Shown: in pieces, positions 54,001 through 61,223 of the stretch
How the letters are laid out: each line of letters begins with the position of its first letter
Numbering within the stretch: position 1 is the first letter of the stretch
Notes under the pieces: generated by a model
Databases searched by the model: none
Seen by the model: the letters and a program-made list of their open reading frames with translations, nothing else
What the model was told of the DNA's origin: nothing
Assembly (NCBI GenBank): GCA_041687675.1
Contig: JAWLBM010000027.1
Span: 4,838-68,837, forward strand
Direction: 5' to 3'
Source of the DNA: JAWLBM01 sp041687675
GTDB lineage: Bacteria > Pseudomonadota > Alphaproteobacteria > Rhizobiales > Pleomorphomonadaceae
DNA length: 64,000 nt
Program-made: the position numbers and the translations under genes

Positions 54001-55210
54001 ACCCCGGCGGTTCCAGCGTGACGTGAGGATCGGCGTTCGCTGCGTTGCGGGGGCAGATCACGATCGAATGCATCGAGTGGGCAAACCGCCCGAGTTCCCT
54101 TTCTACTTCCCGGCTGTGGACAACCGGAATGAAGGTGGGCGATCCGAGTGCAAGTTTCGGCAGGGCGCCAGCTTCGTCAAAGACCACAACTTTATCGCGA
54201 AGGGCTTTCATCTCCTCGCCACCCGCCTCCCCGAACAACTGCGCAAGGAACGCGAGCGCCTCCTCATGCGAGTCCGCCACCAGGATGGTCGGTCCGTCGG
54301 GTGCCCGTGAAAGGCGCGGCAGCATGTCCTTGGCCTTCGCCGCGACTGCGGGCCCAAAGAGCGCAGCAGGCAGCTCCGGTTCGGCGACCCCAGCCCAATC
54401 CGCCCAGCATTGGTCGAGCGACCTGACGCTGGTGTGCGGCATGGCAGTTTCGCTGGCGAACCAGGCCTGGGCGGCAATGGACTCGGCGATCCACTGCTCG
54501 AGATCGCTCGAATCGTACACGCGGACGTCGTTCCAAAGTCCCTGCGCCTTTGCTTTGTCGAGCCACGCATGCTTACCGTTCCAGCGGCGGGGAGTGACAA
54601 AGACAAAGGTCATTATTCTCCGGTCTTCAGCAGAGGTTGAAATGACGCTCTTTTCAAAGTCTTTATTGGCTTTTTCTTCAATCCTTTTATTGGTGCCGAA
54701 TTCCCAGCCGGATTTGCCGAGCGGGATCCATGGTGTTGCTTCGTCGGCATCCACCCGCCCGTCCCACCCCGGCCGCTCGGCGTCCTCGTTCCCCGGGAAG
54801 TCCACGAGTGTCAGGGCGCGCCCGGTCGAGTTCACGAGCGTCCGGAGCAGAACCGAGAGGCGGCGCCGAGCCGCGGCATCGTGCTCGACCCACTCCTCGA
54901 TCTGATTGGCCCGGATTCCGAGGAACGGGGGTACGAAGCTCCTCGCGCTCGCAGGAGCGTTTCTCGCGGAGGCTTGTTCCACCTCGAAAGCCGCCTGCAT
55001 GTCCATCAGTTCCTTCCGTGGCGTGCCGAATGTTGCCTCCAGCCGCGCTGCCATCTCGGCCGACAGCGCGGCGTTGCCATTGAGCAGGTTGGACAATGCT
55101 GGGCGCCCCACGCCCATGAGTCGGGCGGCTCTCGAGACCGACATTCCCTCGGGAATCACGGCTGATCTGATCCAGGTCCCCGGGTGCGGCACGGGTCGGC
55201 GGGCGGCCAT
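51095..55210 (-). CDS. Giant HigA-like HTH fusion protein, candidate single-gene defence factor
   Basis: A 1371-residue protein, not assigned to a named system. Residues 10-70 form an XRE/HigA-like helix-turn-helix (MSVSRAARLMGVGRPALSNL). Residues 95-255 suggest a PD-(D/E)XK-like nuclease: Asp150 in GWDG, Glu170 in SGWEFG, Lys175 or Lys180, then FVFVTPRRW and YDSSDLEQW. Residues 300-440 look like an NTPase strand-helix order (PTILVADSHEEALAF, VVVFDEAG) without a Walker A motif. The rest is helical, with blocks AEAAPDAFLSILE and a WxNxP...WMPQT motif at 709-728 that I recall from large uncharacterised bacterial proteins. ATG at 55210 follows GGAGGAG. GC is lower than in neighbouring genes. Defence role is inference. 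Confidence 0.75.
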   Translation of the reverse strand: MAARRPVPHPGTWIRSAVIPEGMSVSRAARLMGVGRPALSNLLNGNAALSAEMAARLEATFGTPRKELMDMQAAFEVEQASARNAPASARSFVPPFLGIRANQIEEWVEHDAAARRRLSVLLRTLVNSTGRALTLVDFPGNEDAERPGWDGRVDADEATPWIPLGKSGWEFGTNKRIEEKANKDFEKSVISTSAEDRRIMTFVFVTPRRWNGKHAWLDKAKAQGLWNDVRVYDSSDLEQWIAESIAAQAWFASETAMPHTSVRSLDQCWADWAGVAEPELPAALFGPAVAAKAKDMLPRLSRAPDGPTILVADSHEEALAFLAQLFGEAGGEEMKALRDKVVVFDEAGALPKLALGSPTFIPVVHSREVERELGRFAHSMHSIVICPRNAANADPHVTLEPPGYEAFEKALEGAGLGRDEIARLAQESGRSLTVLRRRRSKVPAIRTPKWAADHGTASRLIPIMFAGTWHAANVNDQLGLELLANRPYADVEKDVQQLAGVDDPPVWSLGNHRGVISKIDLLNAIAPAVTTEDLERYFEFATEIVLCEDDPALDLEDSKRWAAEVYGKKREFSNVFRQGICETLVLLAVHGRALFNGRIAVDTQAKAAETVRRLLTPLTTRRLEANDGELSIYAEAAPDAFLSILEYGLDHAPEEVLGLMRPVTDGLFGSPSRTGLLWALEALAWNPETLARAALVLARLAEVRIEDNWQNKPIESLKGIFRSWMPQTAGNLEARLALMRQIARRHPSIAWEICVDQFGYRDQVGHENHKPRWRSDGLGYGEATRNEDIMRFRCEMVEMALDWENHSVETLGDLVERMAGLGDEFQARVWDVIDEWARNRATDAEKAELREKIRRSVLTRMAAKRARKSGRTALTRKAQAVHAALEPVDLIDRHAWLFRDTWVDESADELEEEDFEPDKRGERIRNLRVEALTEVHAARGVAGLLELSLRGNGAWQVGALSATKVLSDDEIGDLVHRALREALESKDDAFRMKSLAAGALRSIEDDARRGRILEALGQALPEDQKAHLFTLAPFRRITWAIVDRLPEAGRTAYWQSVIPEWIHQADDENNEAVQRLLEANRPGAAFSCARLQPEKLEPEMLYRVLDGIATSADGESNASDWQGYHFGKAFKQISSCAALTLEQKAALEFKFLPLLARPWDKSGNKSGIPNLELYIQENPEFFARLVAWCFRRKDGGSDPADVVVPEDRARSLAEQSYRLLNSLRRLPGYDDAGQLRAERLLQWVVSVRRRCAELGRSDVCDHCIGELLAHAPVGDDDVWPCEPVREVMEEVRSKALTQGAHMGVYNSRGVQWRGEGGDQERALAAKYRRWALALRFSHPFVAANLLDDLAETYEREAGMEDMEADIRRRLR

Positions 55211-55241
55211 GGAAGCTCCTCCAAAGCAAGTCGGAGGCAAA

Positions 55242-55262
55242 CTGTATCGCGTCGCGATACAG
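55242..55262 (-). promoter_or_regulatory. HigA-type palindromic operator of the giant HTH gene
   Basis: CTGTATCGCG and CGCGATACAG are perfect 10-base inverted arms around one central base, 31 bases upstream of the start codon. Position, size and the GTATCGC...GCGATAC core are like HigA-family operators, so the gene's own N-terminal domain is the likely repressor. A TTGTAC word just upstream could be the -35 box. Confidence 0.75.
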
Positions 55263-55495
55263 AGTACAATAGCCTCGGGCGGTTCTCCCCGCATCGTGTC
55301 CCGGGACGACTGTTACCGCCCCGTGAGCCAGGCGATCGCCGGTCACATGAGGCACACTATGAAGCCGGGGAGTGCGGGCCGCCAACGGAGGTGCCCGCAT
55401 GTCGCCACCGGCGAGGATCGCGCGGGCGTCGCGGTCCTTGATCCGCCAGGAGGCGGCCTCGGGGGCGGGATGGCGGGGATTCGGCCCCCGCCCCC

Positions 55496-56746
55496 TCACC
55501 CCCGCCGGAGGACCGTGGCAAGTCGGGACAGCAGCGCCGTCCGCTCCATCCCCCGGTGGTAGTCGCGGTAGGCCGGGTCCTCGAGCAGCATGCGCTCCTC
55601 GGCTCTAGCCCGCATCAGGTAGATGGCGTTGACGCAGAGCAGGCAGACGGTCCGGCGGGCCGCCTCGCCGATGCCGGTGCCCGGCAGGAAGGGCATGAAG
55701 GTCAGCCACCAGAGGATGTTCTTGGAGAGATAGGCCGGGTGGCGGCTGAAGCGGTAGAGGCCGCCGGTGAGAAGCCCCCGGTGGGTGAGGTTGGAGAAGC
55801 GCGGCCCGAACTGGATCGTCGCGCCGACGTAGACCAGCTGCAGCGCCAGGATCACCACCCCGACAACGATGCCGAGGGCGCCGGTCGGGTCCATGGCGTC
55901 GCTCCAGACGGCGCCCGAGCGGTAGGGGAAGAAGGCCTCCAGAACGGCGCCGTTCAGCGGCGGGTAGCAGACGAGGCACACCGCCCAGCCGCCCACGGTC
56001 GTCTCCACCTGGCGGACGTGCCAGCCGAACAGGCGGAAGGTCGCGGCGTAGCCGAGCGCGGCGACCGAGACGTCGACCAGGTAGAGAAAGCGGACCGGCC
56101 ACTCCACCCAGTCGTCGCCCGCGAGGAGATGCGCCGGCGCCGGGATCCCGCCATCCAGCCACTCGAAGTAGCCGACCAGCATCGAGAACATCAGCGGCAG
56201 GAAGAACAGCTTCACCAGCCAGCCGCGCAGGAACAGCGTCACCGCCGCCCGGTCGGCGGGCCGGCCGAGCATGGCGAGCCCGAAGGCATGGCAGGCGTCC
56301 TCGGGGTCCGGGTCGACCGCGTCGGTCAGGGCGACCAGCAGGACGCCGCCGAGGAGCAGCAGCGGCCAGGCGGGGGCGAGAACCGCGACCAGCGGCCCGG
56401 CGCTCGCGTGGAAGGCCGGAAAGGCGAGGTAGGCGGCGGCGATGAGCGCGAACAGCGCCCCGAGCCCGACCAGCTTGACGGCGATCCGGTTCCAGTCCGG
56501 ATCAAAGCGGGCGCGCGCCCTGGAGAGGGCAAAGGGCACGCCCTCCGCCAGCACCACGGTGAACAGCCCGAAAGCGATGGTCAGCGCGGCGGAGAGCGTC
56601 GGGTCGAGGCCGAGCAGCCTCGACGCCACCACCCCGTTCATCACCCCGGCGAGGCAGATCAGGCCCGTCAGGGAGGAGATCGCCGCGTCGCGGCCGGCGC
56701 CCGCGTCGGCCCGGAGGTCCCCGCCGACCGGGTCGCGAGCCGTCAT
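55496..56746 (-). CDS. Multi-spanning membrane protein with C-terminal isoprenylcysteine/phospholipid methyltransferase-like domain
   Basis: A 416-residue protein with about ten hydrophobic helices. The last 130 residues match the ICMT/PEMT fold: GLYRFSRHPAYLSKNILWW provides the SAM-binding RHPxY motif and EERMLLEDPAYRDYHR the conserved acidic end. The N-terminal 270 residues are a membrane region I do not recognise (CYPPLNGAVLEAFFPY is distinctive). Substrate could be a lipid or a small isoprenoid acid. The lipoprotein gene lies 3 bases upstream, so the two are co-transcribed. Confidence 0.78.
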   Translation of the reverse strand: MTARDPVGGDLRADAGAGRDAAISSLTGLICLAGVMNGVVASRLLGLDPTLSAALTIAFGLFTVVLAEGVPFALSRARARFDPDWNRIAVKLVGLGALFALIAAAYLAFPAFHASAGPLVAVLAPAWPLLLLGGVLLVALTDAVDPDPEDACHAFGLAMLGRPADRAAVTLFLRGWLVKLFFLPLMFSMLVGYFEWLDGGIPAPAHLLAGDDWVEWPVRFLYLVDVSVAALGYAATFRLFGWHVRQVETTVGGWAVCLVCYPPLNGAVLEAFFPYRSGAVWSDAMDPTGALGIVVGVVILALQLVYVGATIQFGPRFSNLTHRGLLTGGLYRFSRHPAYLSKNILWWLTFMPFLPGTGIGEAARRTVCLLCVNAIYLMRARAEERMLLEDPAYRDYHRGMERTALLSRLATVLRRG

Positions 56747-56749
56747 GGA

Positions 56750-57118
56750 TCAACCGCCCCAGCTCGAACCGCCGCCGGACGAGGAGGACGAGGAGGAGGA
56801 CCCGCCGGAGCTGGACCCGCCGGAGCTGGACCCGCCGGAACTGGACCCGCCGGAGCTGGAACCGCCGGAGCTGGAACCGCCGGAGCTGGAACCGCCGGAG
56901 CTGGAACCGCCGGAAGAGGAGCCCTCGACGATGCTCGACCTCAGGGGCTTCGTCGATGCGGGGGCGGCGGCGGGGGTCGCCACCGGCGCCGCCGTCGGAG
57001 CGACGACCACCGGCGGCGCCGGCTTGGTCCACGGGTTCTGGATGCACGCCGCCAGCAGCACCACCATGCTCGAAAGAGCCAGTCCGAAAATCGCCTTGGT
57101 CCAGGTCATCAGTCCCAT
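56750..57118 (-). CDS. Lipoprotein with (SSSGG)8 repeat tail
   Basis: A 122-residue protein. The signal peptide ends in the lipobox LAAC (Cys25), followed by a Pro/Ala/Val spacer and then eight tandem SSSGG pentapeptides and a poly-Ser end closing in SSWGG. It has no folded domain. A flexible surface or envelope linker is the likely form; function unknown. Two ATGs (57118, 57109) are possible; the GAGGGGG site is better spaced for the second. Confidence 0.7.
   Translation of the reverse strand: MGLMTWTKAIFGLALSSMVVLLAACIQNPWTKPAPPVVVAPTAAPVATPAAAPASTKPLRSSIVEGSSSGGSSSGGSSSGGSSSGGSSSGGSSSGGSSSGGSSSGGSSSSSSSSGGGSSWGG
56801..56920. repeat. 15-bp tandem repeat, eight units, in frame inside the lipoprotein gene
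   Basis: The plus-strand unit is (C/A)CCGCCGGAGCTGGA. Seven units are near-identical; the last (56906-56920) is diverged. A C-to-A change at position 1 separates the first four units from the others, showing stepwise duplication. Each unit encodes SSSGG. Confidence 0.95.
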
Positions 57119-57143
57119 TCCCCCTCGTGTGAGATACCTCGCC

Positions 57144-59693
57144 CTAGAAGAGATCCCGGCGCGGATTGGCCTCCTCCCAGACCTGCCGCGCCAGCGCGAT
57201 CAGGTCCTCGTCGAGGTCGCCCGAAAGCGCGACCTCCGCCTCCGCCTCCGCCTTCAGCGCCTCGAGCGCCCGCTCGCGCACCGACCGGTCCAGCGCCGCC
57301 AGGTTCGGCCGCGCGTCGCTCAGCTCGCCGCGGAAATCGACGGCCGCCGCGGTGGCGAAGTAGCGGGCCGCGACCACCCTGTCCCCGGCATCGCCGCGGT
57401 CGATCTCCAGCGCGGCCCGGTCGAAGGCGCCGAAGGGATCGCCGCGCCTGGCGGAGAGTTCGAACAGTTCCGCCGCCTTGGCCCGGTCGGCCTTGACGCC
57501 GACGCCGTCGCGGTACATCCGGCCGAGGTTGGTCGGCGCGTAGGGCTGGCCGAGGTCGATCGCCTCCTCGAACAGCCGGCGCGCCGCCGCGTCGTCCTGC
57601 TCGACGCCGTTGCCGAGGAGATACATGCGGGCGAGCCTGTTCATCGAGTACATGTCGCGCCGCTGCACGCCGGCATCGAGATAGGCGATCGCCCGCGCCG
57701 TATCCGCCGGAACCCCGTTCTGCCCCTCGATGAAGATCGAGGCGAGGTCGTTCATCGGATAGGTGTGCCCCATCGCGGCCGCCTTGATCAGCAGGTCGAG
57801 CCCCTGTTCCGGGTCGGCCTCGACGCCGTTGCCGGCGAAGAGCGCCCGGCCCCAGGAGGTCATCCCGTAGGGGTCGCCGAGGTCGGAGGCCGCCTTGTAG
57901 AAGGCGTTCGCCGTGTTCCGGTCGACCGCCGTGCCGGTGCCGGTGGCGTGCATGTAGCCCAGCTGGAACATCGCCCGGACATGGCCGTCGTAGGCGGCCT
58001 TGGCGAAGGCCTGCATCGCCGCCTCGACCTCGCCGGAGGCGAGCAGCGCGCGGCCATGCTGGTAGCGGAAGCGCGGCACGCCGGGGTGGGCCTCGACGGC
58101 CTTGCGGCAGGCGTCCAGGGCCTCCGGCCCGATCTCGTTCGGCAGCCGTCCGGCCGTCACGCCCTGGATGTCCAGCGGCTCGGCGGCGGCCTCGTCACAG
58201 GCGTCGACCACCGGCTGCAGCGTGGCCTTCGCCCGGCTCGCCTCGCCGCCGTCGGCGCGGACCTCGAACTCGACGATCCCCGGATCGGACGCGCCGACCC
58301 GCGGCTCGAAGCGCAGCAGCGCCACCTCGGCGGGCTCCAGCATCGAGCCGGCGACCACGGTGCGGCCGGGCAGCGACAGCGCGCCGTTCTCCGGATAGCC
58401 GGCGACGCGGACAGCCCGGACGGCCGCGCCGCGCTGCTCGGGGACGGTCATCCCCAGCGGCACCGGGCCGATCCCGACCGGCACCTCGATCTTGAGGCCG
58501 CTCAGCGCGCCGGCCACCGACTCGACCGCGGCGGTACGGGCCATGCCGACGACGCGCTCCTCCTCGTTCAGAGAGGCGACGAGCGCGGTCGCGTCGGGGT
58601 CGTCCTCGTCCTTGATCCTGAAGGCGACGATGCCGCGAGCCTCGCCGCCCCAGTCGTTGCGGGCGGAGTAGGCCAGCATGTCGATGTCCTTGCCCGGCGC
58701 CACGTCGTCCGGCACGTCGAAGGCGAGGCGCGGCAGGGCGGGACCCGGGATCGACTCGCCGTCCTCCACCTCGTCGCCATCGACGAGCAGGCGCCCGAGT
58801 TCCGGCGGCCGGTCGATGCTGACGACGATGGTTCCGCCGTCGGACTGGACGGGCTCGGGCAGCCCGAGCATCACCGGTCCCTGCCCCGCCACCACCGTCT
58901 TCTCGACGAGGTCGGGCAGCACCGGCCGGGAGTCCCTGCGGACCAGGTAGACGTCCTCGACCAGCGAGGAGTTCTCCCAGGGAACCTGCTGGCCCCCGGT
59001 GTTCTCGACCACCTCGCGGCGAACGGCGGCCATCACGGCGCGGATCTCCGCGTTGGGCGTCAGGGCGTGGGCCGCGAAGGCTCCGGAGAAGGGGCTGAGG
59101 TCGCCGAGGCCGTCGCCGGCGATCGCGCCCGGCGAGGTGGAGAAGGCGATCAGCGTGTTGAGGGTGCCCTGGACCTGGGCGAGGCCGCCCCCGGGGCTGG
59201 CCATGCGGTTGCCGACCCAATAGTTGTCGCGCGGGAACGGGCTGTTGCGGCAGGCATCCAGCACGACGATCTGCACCTTGGAGCCGGTCCGCATGTAGTC
59301 GAGCACATACTCGAGCCGGATCGCCTGCACCTCGAGGTCGGCGGGCTCCTCGAGCGTCGCGTCCACCGGCACGAGGAAGTTCTCGCCGCCGACCTGGAAG
59401 CCATGCCCGGAATAGTAGACGAGGCTTACGTCCGCCTTCTCCATGTCGGAGACGAAGCGGCGGAACTCGGTCTCGAAGCCCTCGCGGGTGAGGTCGGTGA
59501 CGAGGCGCACGTCGAAGCCGGCCGCCCGGAGAGTCTCGCTGATCGCCCGGGCGTCGTTGCGCGGGTTCTTCAGCGCCGGCAGGGTCCCGTAGTCGGCATT
59601 GCCGAGGACGAGCGCCACGCGGCGCTCCGACGCATCGGAAGCGGTGGACACGAGGACGACGGCGGCAAACGCCAGGAACAGTCGCCGGACCAT
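57144..59693 (-). CDS. Secreted caspase-fold (C14/metacaspase-like) protein with Sel1 repeats
   Basis: An 849-residue protein with a signal peptide (1-22). The caspase p20 domain spans about 24-250, with the catalytic His97 in YYSGHG and Cys148 in LDACRNS, both intact. Residues 250-560 are a mixed region with three beta-rich repeats and no known domain. From about 580 to 760 there are five Sel1/TPR-like repeats (AMFQLGYMHATGTG, LARMYLLGNGVEQD). Caspase-TPR proteins are common in Rhizobiales; roles in stress, cell death or protein processing are suspected but unproven. The start is ATG 59693, with GTG directly before it. Confidence 0.88.
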   Translation of the reverse strand: MVRRLFLAFAAVVLVSTASDASERRVALVLGNADYGTLPALKNPRNDARAISETLRAAGFDVRLVTDLTREGFETEFRRFVSDMEKADVSLVYYSGHGFQVGGENFLVPVDATLEEPADLEVQAIRLEYVLDYMRTGSKVQIVVLDACRNSPFPRDNYWVGNRMASPGGGLAQVQGTLNTLIAFSTSPGAIAGDGLGDLSPFSGAFAAHALTPNAEIRAVMAAVRREVVENTGGQQVPWENSSLVEDVYLVRRDSRPVLPDLVEKTVVAGQGPVMLGLPEPVQSDGGTIVVSIDRPPELGRLLVDGDEVEDGESIPGPALPRLAFDVPDDVAPGKDIDMLAYSARNDWGGEARGIVAFRIKDEDDPDATALVASLNEEERVVGMARTAAVESVAGALSGLKIEVPVGIGPVPLGMTVPEQRGAAVRAVRVAGYPENGALSLPGRTVVAGSMLEPAEVALLRFEPRVGASDPGIVEFEVRADGGEASRAKATLQPVVDACDEAAAEPLDIQGVTAGRLPNEIGPEALDACRKAVEAHPGVPRFRYQHGRALLASGEVEAAMQAFAKAAYDGHVRAMFQLGYMHATGTGTAVDRNTANAFYKAASDLGDPYGMTSWGRALFAGNGVEADPEQGLDLLIKAAAMGHTYPMNDLASIFIEGQNGVPADTARAIAYLDAGVQRRDMYSMNRLARMYLLGNGVEQDDAAARRLFEEAIDLGQPYAPTNLGRMYRDGVGVKADRAKAAELFELSARRGDPFGAFDRAALEIDRGDAGDRVVAARYFATAAAVDFRGELSDARPNLAALDRSVRERALEALKAEAEAEVALSGDLDEDLIALARQVWEEANPRRDLF

Positions 59694-60035
59694 CACGCAA
59701 ACCCCGCGGTCTTGCTGTGGCCGAAGCCGTTACTGCCGGACCGACCGGGAGATGCGCCGCCTGGCGCCGCCCGGAAGCTTCCGACCATGTTCACGTGACT
59801 TATTCAACGACCAGCATAGACGCGACTCCCCCGCGATGCCAGCATCTTGTCCCCCGGGAACGGCCGGCGGCCGTCGCGACCCGTTCGGGCCCACGGCGAA
59901 GTTGCCTTTCCTGCCCGTCGGTTCGGCCGCGCGGCCCGCTTCCGCTGGTCCCCGTTCCCAAACCGCTTCTTCCCGCGGCGATGCGGTGCCAAGATGCGGA
60001 CCGAGAGGCGCGGAACAGGCGAAATGGGGGGAGCC
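59694..60035. other. Divergent intergenic region with a TCACGTGA palindrome
   Basis: This 342-base region separates the caspase gene from the plus-strand Cys-rich protein. It holds an AT-richer patch at 59785-59825 with the palindrome TCACGTGA (59791-59798), and no gene. It should contain both promoters. Confidence 0.55.
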
Positions 60036-61223
60036 ATGCACCCTGGCTCGAGGAGACGCAGGTGGAGGGCCTTGCCGGGGTTCGCATGGCCGCCGGGGCG
60101 CAGGCTCGCGCTCGCCGCCGTCGTGCTGATGCTGGCGGCCGGCCCGGCCCCGGCCTGCACCGTCTGCATCTCCCTGCCGCAGCACACCGTGGCGGACCGG
60201 GTGCTGGAGGCGGTCACCGTGGCGCTCGCCCGGGAGGATCCGGAAAAGCCCTTCACCTTCCGGGTCACGGAGGTGCTCGTGGGCGAACCGGGCGCCAGGC
60301 CGATCCCCTTCCTGGTCGACAGCGTGACGCGGCGCCGGCTGTCGGCCGCGCCGGGCGACGGCGTCCTCCTCGTCGTCGACCGGGCCGGCGAGTGGCAGCG
60401 GCTCGCCTATGTCGACGCCGGCTTCCGGGCCGTGCTCGATCGTTTGATCTCGGAAGGGCCGGCATGGTCGGCACCGCCCGCACCCGTCGCCTTCACGCAG
60501 CGCGGGACGACCGGGCGGGCCCTTCCCGCCGAGCGCCTCGCCTTCTTCGGCGCGCTCCACGACCACCCGACCGCGTCGGTGCGCGAACTGGCGATGGCCG
60601 AACTCGCCCGCGCCCCCTACGCGGCGATCCGGCAGATCCGGGCGAGGCTGGGCGTCCGCGAGATCGCCGGCGTGCTGGACGATCCGAAGTGGATCGAGTG
60701 GGCGCCGGTCCACATCCTGCTCCTCGGCGTCTCGGAAGATCCCGGGGCGGCGGCCTATGTCCGCCGCCGCTTCGAGGACAGCGCGGCCCGGGGCGCCGAT
60801 ACATTTCTCGCCGCCTGGGCCACCGCGCTGATCGAGATCGACGGCCTCTCCGCCGTGGAGAGGATCGAGGCGCTCTACCTGCGGGATCCTGCGCGCGGCC
60901 CCGGCGAGGTGCGCGCCGCGATGACGGCGCTGGAGGTCCAGGCCCTCGACGGGGCCCCCGACGTGAAGACCGCCGCCGCGGCCGCGCTCGCCCGGGCGGT
61001 GGGCCACCGGCCCGACCTCGCCGGCTTCGCCGCCGTGCCGCTTGGACGGCTGGGCGACTGGTCGAAGGCGGAGGCGCTGGCCGAAATCCTGGAGAGCGGA
61101 CGCGTCGCCGACCCCGAGCAGCGGTTTGCGATCGTCTCCTACCTCTATGATGCCGAGCGCGGGCGTGCGGCCACGGCCGCGCCGGCGGGGGTTCCGCCGG
61201 ACGGCGCCGCGTCGTTGCCGTAG
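60036..61223 (+). CDS. Secreted or membrane-anchored helical-repeat protein, unknown function
   Basis: A 395-residue protein. A basic start is followed by a hydrophobic segment (LALAAVVLMLAAGPAPA) and then CTVCISLPQHTVADRVLEA, which puts two cysteines at the mature N-terminus. A beta-like part (FRVTEVLVGEPG) is followed by helical, HEAT-like stretches. The opening resembles uncharacterised rhizobial proteins. The ATG is preceded by GGGGGAG. Its stop codon abuts the stop of the convergent DUF2336 gene with no spacer. Confidence 0.68.
   Translation: MHPGSRRRRWRALPGFAWPPGRRLALAAVVLMLAAGPAPACTVCISLPQHTVADRVLEAVTVALAREDPEKPFTFRVTEVLVGEPGARPIPFLVDSVTRRRLSAAPGDGVLLVVDRAGEWQRLAYVDAGFRAVLDRLISEGPAWSAPPAPVAFTQRGTTGRALPAERLAFFGALHDHPTASVRELAMAELARAPYAAIRQIRARLGVREIAGVLDDPKWIEWAPVHILLLGVSEDPGAAAYVRRRFEDSAARGADTFLAAWATALIEIDGLSAVERIEALYLRDPARGPGEVRAAMTALEVQALDGAPDVKTAAAAALARAVGHRPDLAGFAAVPLGRLGDWSKAEALAEILESGRVADPEQRFAIVSYLYDAERGRAATAAPAGVPPDGAASLP

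Noticed and set aside
54208..54310. P-loop NTPase in the giant fusion protein
   Set aside because: The expected position reads VADSHEEALAF; the glycines, lysine and Ser/Thr of a Walker A motif are missing, so nucleotide binding is not claimed.
51095..55210. Frameshifted cluster of smaller genes in place of one giant gene
   Set aside because: The single frame is continuous, with coherent protein composition throughout and one well-placed start; no internal start with a good ribosome-binding site was needed.
55263..55499. Possible HigB toxin remnant (minus-strand DMRAPP and GDRLAHG words)
   Set aside because: The words vaguely recall HigB motifs, but spacing is wrong, no start or ribosome-binding site fits, and the operator lies between this and the fusion gene.
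56801..56920. CRISPR-like short repeat run
   Set aside because: It is a pure in-frame 15-bp tandem without spacers and codes for SSSGG.
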